A stretch of 5,865 bases of DNA from an uncultured Clostridia bacterium. GTDB taxonomy: Bacteria; Bacillota; Clostridia; Christensenellales; Borkfalkiaceae. A model generated the notes under the pieces. It was not told the origin of the DNA. It searched no databases and worked only from the letters and a program-made list of their open reading frames with translations. The position numbers were made by a program, and so were the translations under genes. Location of the stretch: assembly GCA_946628865.1 (NCBI GenBank), contig CAMOXE010000123.1:1-5865 (forward strand), in the 5' to 3' direction. Shown here in pieces: positions 1 to 5,865 of this stretch (position 1 is its first letter; every line of letters begins with the position of its first letter).

Positions 1-1
1 A

Positions 2-406
2 TTCGACCATTTTTACTACGACGACAGAATACCCGAAGACGGATATTTTCTTATTCTCGATAAAGATAAAAATATCGTGGGGCATTCCAACGTTCAGCTA
101 AACGAACATAAAGCGGGCACGGCAACGGTGCATTTCGTGGAAGTAAAAGAAACCGAAAAGGGTAAAAGATTGGGATACGTTGCGACCGAGCAGGTACTCG
201 ATTACGTTGATTCGCACGATATACAGACGACTTACCTTACAACGGACGAATTCCGTATCCCCGCGATAAAGATATACTTAAAACTCGGTTTCCGCCCTGT
301 CATGTGGGACGCTGATATGCGCGAAAGGTGGTTTCCTATACTTAAAGAACTCGGTTATAATGAGATATACGACGAAGACGAAAAGCTCGTAAAAGTCGAC
401 CTATAA
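2..406 (+). CDS. GNAT family N-acetyltransferase, 5'-truncated by window edge
   Basis: This is the C-terminal 134 residues of a GNAT-fold acetyltransferase, which would transfer an acetyl group from acetyl-CoA to an amine; the substrate cannot be told. The reading frame is open from base 2. The GTG at 77 is an internal valine in the run NIVGHSN, so the true start lies upstream of the window. The acetyl-CoA loop is at about residues 53-61 (KGKRLGYVA, counted from base 2). It is degenerate: the first glycine of the usual R-G-x-G-x-G/A loop is arginine. The second half is typical, with TTDEFRIPAIKIYLKLGF at about residues 81-98, the TDDFRxPAIKxYxxLGF signature of many GNATs. The acidic tail ends in KVDL. 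A 32-nt gap without a visible terminator separates it from the beta-helix gene, so it may share the transcript, but a role in the sugar pathway is not evident. Family assignment is firm; function is unknown. Confidence 0.85.
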   Translation, partial: FDHFYYDDRIPEDGYFLILDKDKNIVGHSNVQLNEHKAGTATVHFVEVKETEKGKRLGYVATEQVLDYVDSHDIQTTYLTTDEFRIPAIKIYLKLGFRPVMWDADMRERWFPILKELGYNEIYDEDEKLVKVDL

Positions 407-424
407 GGCGATAAAGCATTTTTC

Positions 425-432
425 AGAAGGAG
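425..432 (+). promoter_or_regulatory. Strong ribosome binding site for the beta-helix glycosidase
   Basis: AGAAGGAG lies six bases before the ATG at 439, a near-ideal Shine-Dalgarno sequence. It fixes the start of the beta-helix gene and fills most of the only real intergenic gap (407-438). The rest of that gap shows no inverted repeat with a T-run and is too short to hold a full promoter, so transcription probably comes from upstream. Confidence 0.8.
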
Positions 433-438
433 AAAACT

Positions 439-2058
439 ATGCAAAAAGAATTTTTTAAGGGAATAAAGATAGAAAGCGATACCGAATACGTGTTTTCGGG
501 CGAAAGAATCGATTTTTATCTTTCTGACACCTCGAGGACGACGAATGCCGAATACAGGGGAATTACGATTCGCGCGGGAGAATATCTTGACGTGGCGTTT
601 TTGATAAAGGGAGTTAAGAACGTAACGCTAGATTTCGGCGGAGCGACGCTCGTATTTCACGGAAGGATAGTTTCGTTTATTCTTGACGGATGCGAAAATG
701 TAAAGATAAAGAACGTAAAAGTAGATTACGACAGACCTTTTTATACACAGGCGGACGTGCTTTCGTATAAAGAGGGCGAAATGGAAATTAAGATAGACGA
801 GGGCTTTGATTACGAAGTAAGAGACGGCTATCTCGTCGTAAAGGGCGACGGTTGGGAGAAAAACCTAAACAGAAACGACTGCCTTTTGTGGATGGTTGAT
901 AAGACGGGCGAAAAAGGTTACGGGATAATTCTCGGGCTTTTCGGCGAGAAGATATATCCGAACGACAATCCGCCTCTTCCGATAAAGCAAATAAATATCG
1001 AGGAAGAGGTCGGCGGCGTGCTTAAACTTAAAGGTGATTTTTGCGCAGGCTGGGAATACAACGACGGAAAAAACAAACTCGTTTTTACTCACGAAGTCAG
1101 GGATAAATGTACGGTTACGATCTGCGGTTGTAGAAATACGTATATCGAGAACTTTATTCTGATACACGGCGCGTCGATGGGTATAACCTGTATGCGCAGC
1201 GAAAATATCTATATCGACGGTTTTTCGATGTATAATAACTATAACGGTAACGGAAGACTCGTAACGAACAATGCCGACGCCATACACACGTTTAATTGTT
1301 CCGGCGAATTTGTCCTTAAAAACAGTTATATGGAAGGTCTTTTGGACGATACAGTAAACGTCCACAATAATTATTTTTCGGTAAAGAAGATTGACGGAAA
1401 TAAAGTTTATTGTTTCAGTAAAGCGGCGGGACTTGCATTTGCGCTCGAATGTTTTTCCGAAGGACAGGAAATAGCGATATTCAAAGGCAGCACGCAGGAA
1501 GAGAGGGGAAAGTCCAAAATACTCAATATAACGAACGACGAAGAAAATCTTTTGCATGTATTCGAACTCGACAGAGAGCCTGTCGGAGTGGAAAAGGACG
1601 ATATCGTTGAAAATCTGACGGCGCAGCCGACGATACTTATAGAGAATTGCAAATTCGGCTTATTCCGCGGGACCATGCGCCTGCAAAGCAGAGGAAAGAC
1701 GGTCGTAAGAAATTGTGTATTCGGCAACAAAGAAACTTCGCTTTTGTTTACGGGCGATACTACTTACTGGTACGAGTCGAGCCCCGTACAGGACGTTTTA
1801 ATAGAAAACTGTAGATTTCTCAATACGAAATACGGACCGAGAATAAGATGGGACTGCTATGTCGATTATACCGAAAAAGAAAAGTATTACCACAAAAATA
1901 TAACCGTACGGAACTGTTATTTTGATAAAGGCGAGGTCGCCGTATTCCATCACGTTGACGGATTTACGTTTGAAAACAACGAGTCCGACGGCGAAATGAC
2001 GATAAAGCATTTAGACAGCGCAAACGTAAATATAAAAGGTGCGAAAGAAATACAATGA
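439..2058 (+). CDS. GH110-like right-handed parallel beta-helix glycosidase (putative alpha-galactosidase)
   Basis: A 539-residue protein that probably removes terminal alpha-linked galactose, or a similar sugar, from an oligosaccharide. The N-terminal rungs (residues 61-104) carry NVTLDFGGATLVFHGR and VDYDRPFYTQ, typical of GH110-like beta-helix proteins. The catalytic stretch has ADAIH (Asp280) and LLDDTVNVH (Asp303, Asp304). The 23/24-residue spacing equals that of the Asp triad I recall from the GH110 crystal structure (D321, D344, D345 of PdGH110B). Residues about 310-395 break the rung pattern and could be the inserted beta-barrel seen in that family. Rungs resume with repeated I-x-N-C-x-F units (ILIENCKF at 399-406, VLIENCRF, ITVRNCYF), and GDTTYWYESS at 439-448 matches another GH110-type stretch. 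No signal peptide or membrane segment is seen, so it should act in the cytoplasm. Its stop overlaps the next start by 4 bp (ATGA). The fold is firm and the GH110 link good, but the substrate is unproven: other beta-helix glycosidases or lyases remain possible. Confidence 0.78.
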   Translation: MQKEFFKGIKIESDTEYVFSGERIDFYLSDTSRTTNAEYRGITIRAGEYLDVAFLIKGVKNVTLDFGGATLVFHGRIVSFILDGCENVKIKNVKVDYDRPFYTQADVLSYKEGEMEIKIDEGFDYEVRDGYLVVKGDGWEKNLNRNDCLLWMVDKTGEKGYGIILGLFGEKIYPNDNPPLPIKQINIEEEVGGVLKLKGDFCAGWEYNDGKNKLVFTHEVRDKCTVTICGCRNTYIENFILIHGASMGITCMRSENIYIDGFSMYNNYNGNGRLVTNNADAIHTFNCSGEFVLKNSYMEGLLDDTVNVHNNYFSVKKIDGNKVYCFSKAAGLAFALECFSEGQEIAIFKGSTQEERGKSKILNITNDEENLLHVFELDREPVGVEKDDIVENLTAQPTILIENCKFGLFRGTMRLQSRGKTVVRNCVFGNKETSLLFTGDTTYWYESSPVQDVLIENCRFLNTKYGPRIRWDCYVDYTEKEKYYHKNITVRNCYFDKGEVAVFHHVDGFTFENNESDGEMTIKHLDSANVNIKGAKEIQ

Positions 2059-3377
2059 AAGAATTTTTATGGGGAACGGCAACGGCCGCGACGCAGATAG
2101 AAGGCGCATATAACGAAGACGGAAAAGGACTCACAATTTGGGACGGTCTTACCGAAGGGCATATCCGTTATAACGAAAATTGCCGCGTTGCCTGCGACCA
2201 TTATCACAGATATAAAGAAGATGTTGCGCTTATGAAAGAAATAGGCGTAAACAGTTACCGTTTTTCCGTCTCATGGGCTCGGATATATCCGAGTGGTATG
2301 GATAAAATAAACGAAAGAGGGCTGAAATTTTATATCGACCTCGTGGACGAACTCGTCAAAAACGGTATAGAGCCGCTCGTTACGCTTTATCACTGGGATA
2401 TGCCTATATGGTTATACGATATCGGCGGTTTTTTGAATTCGAAATTTCCCGAATATTTCGAGGCGTATACTAAAACTTTAATCAACGCTCTTTCGGATAA
2501 GGTCAGATACTGGATAACTTTCAACGAGCCTCAATGTTTCGTAAGCGGTGGCTACGAAACGGGATGGCTCGCGCCTTTCCATAAGGAAAGCAAATGCGTT
2601 ATAGAGAGGATAACGAGAAACGTTATGCTCGCGCATGGCAGGGCGGTCGATTGTATTAGAAAGTATGCTAAAACATCTGCGAGAATCGGTTTCGCGCCTA
2701 CGGCTTCGCTTATCATGCCGAAAAATAACAGTGAGAAAGAAATAAAAAACGCCTACGATAGAACTTTCGATCCGTCGCTCGGAGTAGGCATGGGCGCGTG
2801 GTGGTCGGAGCCGATAGTCGCGGGCAGAATACCCGAAAATATGAAATTTTTGAGCGAAGAGGATATAAAGGCGATCTTCCGTCCGCTCGATTTTTATGCT
2901 TTCAATATTTACCGACCCGAAAACGCTCGCGACTTTTATTATCCGGGCATGACGAGATCCGCTCTCGGTTGGGAAGTTTTGCCCGAGTGCGTTTATTGGG
3001 CGAGCAGATTCTATCACGAAAGATATAATTTGCCTATACTCGTCAGCGAAAACGGTTTTGCGGATAACGACGTAGTGTCTTCGGACGGAAAAGTCCACGA
3101 CACGCACAGAAGTTATTATATCGAGAAACATATCGAACAAGTAAAGATGGCTATAAGCGAGGGGATACCCGTCATAGGCTATCAGTATTGGTCGCTTATC
3201 GATAATTTCGAGTGGGCTATGGGATACGAACCGAGATTCGGACTTATTTACGTCGATTACAGAACGCAAAAGAGAACGTTAAAAGATTCGGCATATTTAT
3301 ATAAAAGATTGATCGGTCAGATTAAATATTCCGAAAGAGCAAGCGTAAACGTGCAGAAAGGAGTGGAAGTTGATTAG
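2055..3377 (+). CDS. GH1 family beta-glycosidase (beta-glucosidase type)
   Basis: A full-length GH1 (beta/alpha)8-barrel enzyme of 440 residues, the usual size, hydrolysing terminal beta-linked glucose, galactose or a related sugar by the retaining mechanism. The N-terminus FLWGTATAATQIEGA contains the glycone-binding Gln14. LYHWDMP gives His113 and Trp114. TFNEP (155-159) holds the acid/base Glu158, and VSENGF (330-335) holds the nucleophile Glu332. NIY at 284-286 keeps the tyrosine that contacts the nucleophile. Trp379 and FEWAMGY (385-391) complete the sugar site. Glu386 there is typical of enzymes acting on non-phosphorylated glycosides; 6-phospho-beta-glucosidases have Ser with a nearby Lys/Tyr for the phosphate. 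There is no signal peptide, so the enzyme is cytoplasmic. The start overlaps the previous stop by 4 bp and has an AAAAGGTG site at 2034-2041 (13-nt spacing), so translational coupling is likely. Partnership with the GH110-like enzyme points to a substrate with both alpha and beta links. Confidence 0.95.
   Translation: MKEFLWGTATAATQIEGAYNEDGKGLTIWDGLTEGHIRYNENCRVACDHYHRYKEDVALMKEIGVNSYRFSVSWARIYPSGMDKINERGLKFYIDLVDELVKNGIEPLVTLYHWDMPIWLYDIGGFLNSKFPEYFEAYTKTLINALSDKVRYWITFNEPQCFVSGGYETGWLAPFHKESKCVIERITRNVMLAHGRAVDCIRKYAKTSARIGFAPTASLIMPKNNSEKEIKNAYDRTFDPSLGVGMGAWWSEPIVAGRIPENMKFLSEEDIKAIFRPLDFYAFNIYRPENARDFYYPGMTRSALGWEVLPECVYWASRFYHERYNLPILVSENGFADNDVVSSDGKVHDTHRSYYIEKHIEQVKMAISEGIPVIGYQYWSLIDNFEWAMGYEPRFGLIYVDYRTQKRTLKDSAYLYKRLIGQIKYSERASVNVQKGVEVD
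3355..3363 (+). promoter_or_regulatory. Strong Shine-Dalgarno site with unclear start codon
   Basis: AGAAAGGAG sits at the very end of the GH1 gene. It is six bases before a TTG at 3370, but that frame stops after 12 codons (TGA at 3406-3408). The ATG of the M24 gene at 3383 is 19 bases downstream, and a weaker GGAAG (3365-3369) is 13 bases from it. A second in-frame ATG at 3392 is still farther from both sites. The strong site therefore does not fit the chosen start well, which leaves the 5' end of the M24 gene uncertain. Confidence 0.5.
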
Positions 3378-3382
3378 AAACG

Positions 3383-4069
3383 ATGATATTTATGACGCAA
3401 ATAACTGAATTGCTTAGCACTACCGCGAAAGTTTACGATCGAGTATTAAGCAGCAGGCTTACGGGTAAAACCGAAAAAGAGCTGAAAAGAATAATTCTTT
3501 CGGAATATAGGACACACCTTAAAGTTTTTTCTTTAAAAGGCGATATAGTTGCGGGGAAAAACAGCGCGAAAGGCGAGGGCGACGCGAGCGAATATGTTAT
3601 AAAAAATGGCGACGCTATAATTTTAGATTTATTGCCGATGAAAGACGGAGTGTGTTCGGACGTAACGAGAACGTTTTTCGTAGGCGAGCCGACGGAAGAG
3701 CAAAAAGAAGTTTACGAAACCGTAAAAAACGCGTTGCTTTCAACCGAAAAGATATTGAAAGCGGGAGTGAAGGCGTGCGAGATATACGATTATATGAGCG
3801 AGAGGTTAAAGCCATACGAACAAACTTTTTTTCATCACGCAGGACATTTAATAGGGAAACGACGGTTATTACAGCCGCAGTTTTTACCGGATAAAACAGC
3901 GAAACTGAAAGTCGGGGATATGGTAACGTTAGAACCCGGGATATATATAAAAGACAAATTCGGCGTACGGCTTGAAAACGATTATTTAATAACCGAAAGC
4001 GGATGTGAAAGATTATTAGATTATCCGCTTGATATAAAAAATTTCATTATAAGAGGTAAAACGAAATGA
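3383..4069 (+). CDS. M24 family (pita-bread fold) metallohydrolase, Xaa-Pro peptidase-like, atypical active site
   Basis: A 228-residue catalytic domain of the M24 family (methionine aminopeptidase, aminopeptidase P, creatinase, DMSP lyase DddP), lacking the N-terminal creatinase domain of classical prolidases. All five ligands for a two-metal centre are present: Asp82 (IILDL), Asp93 (CSDVTRTF), His155 (HHAGHLIG), Glu184 (TLEPGIY) and Glu198 (VRLENDYLIT). Two catalytic histidines of the peptidases appear missing. Where GPNSAxPH is expected the sequence is GKNSAKGE (58-65). Where GHGIGxxxHExP is expected it is GHLIGKRRLLQP (154-165), with Leu162 at the histidine position. It may hence not be a normal peptidase, and could cleave another C-N bond or perform an elimination, as other M24 offshoots do. 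ATG 3383 is the first in-frame start after the TGA at 3371; ATG 3392 would drop three residues. It lies 5 nt after the GH1 gene and overlaps the dehydratase by 4 bp, so a role in the sugar operon is likely. Family firm, reaction unknown. Confidence 0.85.
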   Translation: MIFMTQITELLSTTAKVYDRVLSSRLTGKTEKELKRIILSEYRTHLKVFSLKGDIVAGKNSAKGEGDASEYVIKNGDAIILDLLPMKDGVCSDVTRTFFVGEPTEEQKEVYETVKNALLSTEKILKAGVKACEIYDYMSERLKPYEQTFFHHAGHLIGKRRLLQPQFLPDKTAKLKVGDMVTLEPGIYIKDKFGVRLENDYLITESGCERLLDYPLDIKNFIIRGKTK

Positions 4070-5190
4070 AGATAACGGACGTAAAAACTTATATTCTCAA
4101 ACAGGAAACGATCGAGATAATAGGCGACGGCAGTCAGGACACGATAGTAGTAGTCGTGGAAACCGACGAAGGGATATACGGTATAGGCGAGATAGACAGT
4201 TCGCCGTATATAATGAAGAGCATAATAGAAACTCCCGCGTCGCATATGGCGTGTTTCGGGCTTAAAGAAGTGCTTATCGGGGAAGATCCGCTCGATGTAG
4301 AAAGGCTTTGGCGTAAAATGTACGATAAGAGCATTTATTACGGCAGACGAGGCGCAGGGATTCAGGCAATAAGCGGCGTGGATATGGCGCTTTGGGATAT
4401 AATAGGCAAGAAATACGGCGTTCCTACGGCAAAAGCGCTCGGCGGCGTTTACAGGGATAAAGTTCAGGCGTATTGTTCAGTTTTAATGCCTTATACCGAA
4501 AAGGATATAAACGAACTTATAGAAAAGCACATGGCGCCGGGGCATTATAAGGGAATAAAACTCGGCTGGGGCGCATTGGGACAGAGTTTTGAGAACGATA
4601 TTCAACTCGTCAAATGGTGCCGCAAAGCGCTCGGCGACGACAAAAAACTTATGATAGACATAGGTATGCGTTGGACGGACGTAAAGGGCGCTATAAAAAC
4701 GGTAAAAGCATTTGAAGATTACGACGTTTACTGGGTAGAGGAGCCTTTCCATCCCGACAACATAAAAGGATATGCAACGCTTAATAAAGCGACGACTACG
4801 AGAATATCGGGCGGCGAAGAAGTAGGCACTTTACACGAATACAGAGAACTTTTGGAAAACGGTTGCGTGGATATAGTTCAGCCGGATATGAGCCGTTGCG
4901 GGGGACTGACGATAGCGAGAAAACTTATTGACATTGCCGAAGAATTTAACGCGACTATTATTCCGCACGCGTTCAAGACGAATATCTTGATGAGCGCGAC
5001 TTTGCAGTATATAGCGTCGCTTCCTAACGCTTGGTATCAGGAATTCTGCGAGCAGGAAACGATTTTAAGGAAGACGCTGACCAGACCTATATTAAAGATA
5101 GACGACGAGGGCTTCGTGCATATACCTATGACGAAAGGGCTTGGTATGGACTTGAATTACGACGCGATAGAAAAATACAGGGTGAAATAA
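4066..5190 (+). CDS. Enolase-superfamily sugar-acid dehydratase (mandelate racemase subgroup, rhamnonate dehydratase-like)
   Basis: A complete 374-residue member of the MR/MLE group, which abstracts the proton alpha to a carboxylate; most relatives dehydrate aldonic or aldaric acids to 2-keto-3-deoxy acids. The N-terminal capping domain runs to about residue 125, including YYGRRGAGIQAISGVDMALWD (91-111). The barrel provides the Mg ligands Asp198 (MIDIG), Glu225 (VEEPF) and Glu251 (SGGEE), the His-Asp pair Asp274 (VQPD) and His301 (IPHAF), and Glu326 (YQEF) near the end. The second strand reads KGIKLGWG (162-169); a clear K-x-K base motif is not present, so Lys165 or the His-Asp pair may be the base. 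The region GGEEVGTL...DIVQPDMSRCGGLT resembles L-rhamnonate dehydratase, but the substrate cannot be read from this. AAGAGGT at 4051-4057 is a usable ribosome binding site; the start overlaps the M24 stop (ATGA). The adjoining aldolase gene strongly supports dehydration followed by aldol cleavage. A racemase or epimerase is less likely. Confidence 0.9.
   Translation: MKITDVKTYILKQETIEIIGDGSQDTIVVVVETDEGIYGIGEIDSSPYIMKSIIETPASHMACFGLKEVLIGEDPLDVERLWRKMYDKSIYYGRRGAGIQAISGVDMALWDIIGKKYGVPTAKALGGVYRDKVQAYCSVLMPYTEKDINELIEKHMAPGHYKGIKLGWGALGQSFENDIQLVKWCRKALGDDKKLMIDIGMRWTDVKGAIKTVKAFEDYDVYWVEEPFHPDNIKGYATLNKATTTRISGGEEVGTLHEYRELLENGCVDIVQPDMSRCGGLTIARKLIDIAEEFNATIIPHAFKTNILMSATLQYIASLPNAWYQEFCEQETILRKTLTRPILKIDDEGFVHIPMTKGLGMDLNYDAIEKYRVK
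5179..5184 (+). promoter_or_regulatory. Ribosome binding site for the aldolase gene
   Basis: AGGGTG lies six bases before the ATG at 5191, inside the last codons of the dehydratase. It supports the start directly after the dehydratase TAA (5188-5190) and translation of the two genes from one message. Confidence 0.6.
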
Positions 5191-5865
5191 ATGAAAGATT
5201 TACAAGGCGCTATAGGCGTAACGGTAACGCCGTTTATAAGCGGAGAAACGCCCGATTTTAACGAGATAGAAAGACAGACCGAAAAACTTTGTAAAAGCGA
5301 TATAGACGGAATATTTCCGTGTTCATCGACGGGCGAATACCCGAAAATATCTTTTGAGAACAAAATAAAGATGATGGAAACGGTGGCGAAAGTAAACGCG
5401 GGAAGAAAAGTTCTTATTGCGGGCGCATGTTCGGTTTCTATTGATGAAATAAAGGCGTTTATAGACAAGGCGAAAGAATTAAAATACGACGCTTGTCTTA
5501 TTTGTCCGCCGTATTATTATCCGTTAAAGCAAGACGAAGTATTGAGGTTTTATAAGGAAGTCTGCTATTACGCGGGCGATATGCGAATTATCGCGTATAA
5601 CGTACATTTCTTTACGACGGAGATATTACAGGATACTTTTATTGAACTACTTAAAATACCTAATCTCGTCGGCATGAAAGACTCTTCGGGGAACTTAAAG
5701 AAAATATCTCACGAGTGCGATTTAGCGAGAAGTATAAGACCTGACTTTATAGTATATACGGGAACGGACGATTGTTTACTCCCCGCGCTTATAGCAGGTT
5801 GTAAGGGCAGTATGACGGCTTTCGGCGCGACTTTCCCCGAAACGGTCAAGAGCATTTATAAAAAT
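5191..5865 (+). CDS. DapA/NanA-family (class I) aldolase, 3'-truncated by window edge
   Basis: The first 225 residues of a protein that normally has about 290-310, a (beta/alpha)8 Schiff-base aldolase of the dihydrodipicolinate synthase / N-acetylneuraminate lyase superfamily. Visible motifs are the start GAIGVTVTPF (6-15), the carboxylate-binding loop CSSTGEYPKIS (44-54), CPPYYYPL (106-112), the catalytic Tyr136 in IAYNVHF and the Schiff-base Lys163 in LVGMKDSSGN (159-168). GTDDCLLPALIAGCKG (191-206) is the usual late-barrel glycine motif. The stretch after the tyrosine is unusual: YNVHFFT replaces YNVPxRTG. The missing arginine, and Ser-Ser-Thr in place of Gly-Thr-Thr in the loop, argue against true dihydrodipicolinate synthase. 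Next to a sugar-acid dehydratase the likely job is to split a 2-keto-3-deoxy sugar acid into pyruvate and an aldehyde; a sialate-lyase-like or dehydratase relative is the alternative. The start codon directly abuts the preceding TAA. The frame stays open to the last base. Confidence 0.88.
   Translation, partial: MKDLQGAIGVTVTPFISGETPDFNEIERQTEKLCKSDIDGIFPCSSTGEYPKISFENKIKMMETVAKVNAGRKVLIAGACSVSIDEIKAFIDKAKELKYDACLICPPYYYPLKQDEVLRFYKEVCYYAGDMRIIAYNVHFFTTEILQDTFIELLKIPNLVGMKDSSGNLKKISHECDLARSIRPDFIVYTGTDDCLLPALIAGCKGSMTAFGATFPETVKSIYKN

Noticed and set aside
77..79. GTG as the start of the GNAT gene
   Set aside because: The frame is open upstream to the window edge and continues sensible GNAT sequence, so this is an internal valine codon.
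407..438. Terminator or promoter between the GNAT and beta-helix genes
   Set aside because: The 32 bases contain no inverted repeat with a T-run and no convincing -35/-10 pair; most of it is the ribosome binding site.
865..1557. Long open frame of 230 codons on the minus strand
   Set aside because: It lies wholly within the beta-helix gene, which has clear family motifs. The antisense translation is low-complexity in style with no recognisable domain, and is a by-product of codon bias.
2478..3269. Open frame of 263 codons on the minus strand
   Set aside because: It is antisense to the GH1 catalytic domain, whose motifs (TFNEP, SENG) are intact; the antisense product shows no family resemblance.
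2055..3377. 6-phospho-beta-glucosidase (BglA type)
   Set aside because: The C-terminal signature has Glu386 (FEWAMGY), typical of enzymes for unphosphorylated sugars.
4021..4245. Short minus-strand frame across the M24/dehydratase junction
   Set aside because: It overlaps two real genes and has a composition rich in Tyr, Phe and Val as expected from reverse-complemented codon bias; no ribosome binding site supports it.
5191..5865. Dihydrodipicolinate synthase (lysine biosynthesis)
   Set aside because: The arginine after the catalytic Tyr and the Gly-Thr-Thr-Gly-Glu loop are altered, and the operon is catabolic.

Overview
The window is a tightly packed, single-strand stretch of bacterial chromosome with six genes, all on the + strand; the first and last run off the edges. 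Codon choice mixes many ATA and AGA codons with ACG, GCG and TCG codons, and base composition looks moderately AT-rich by eye (not computed). With strong AGAAGGAG-type ribosome binding sites and family-level resemblance to anaerobic gut Firmicutes, this suggests an uncultured Clostridia-type bacterium, possibly a Christensenellales-like gut lineage. The lineage is a low-confidence inference.

Layout: (1) 2-406, the 3' part of a GNAT acetyltransferase. (2) 439-2058, a parallel beta-helix glycosidase resembling family GH110 (alpha-1,3-galactosidases), without a signal peptide. (3) 2055-3377, a GH1 beta-glycosidase with an intact catalytic pair and a binding signature for non-phosphorylated sugars. 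(4) 3383-4069, a short M24 'pita-bread' metallohydrolase with all five metal ligands but apparently without the two usual catalytic histidines. (5) 4066-5190, an enolase-superfamily sugar-acid dehydratase of the mandelate racemase subgroup, closest in motifs to L-rhamnonate dehydratase. (6) 5191-5865, the first 225 residues of a DapA/NanA-fold aldolase with its Schiff-base lysine.

Genes 2 to 6 form an evident operon: ATGA overlaps join 2/3 and 4/5, 5 nt separate 3 and 4, and nothing separates 5 and 6. The longest gap is 32 nt (407-438); it holds only the ribosome binding site of gene 2. No terminator, RNA gene, repeat, mobile element or CRISPR array was seen, and no transporter or regulator lies in the window.

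Inferred logic: an imported oligosaccharide or glycoconjugate is trimmed in the cytoplasm by an alpha-linkage (GH110-like) and a beta-linkage (GH1) exo-glycosidase. A sugar acid is then dehydrated to a 2-keto-3-deoxy acid and cleaved by the aldolase to pyruvate and an aldehyde. The M24 protein is the odd member: between the glycosidases and the sugar-acid enzymes, and with an altered active site, it may act on a C-N or other bond that frees the acid rather than on a peptide. The dedicated operon with this unusual enzyme set is the main candidate for an undescribed catabolic system.
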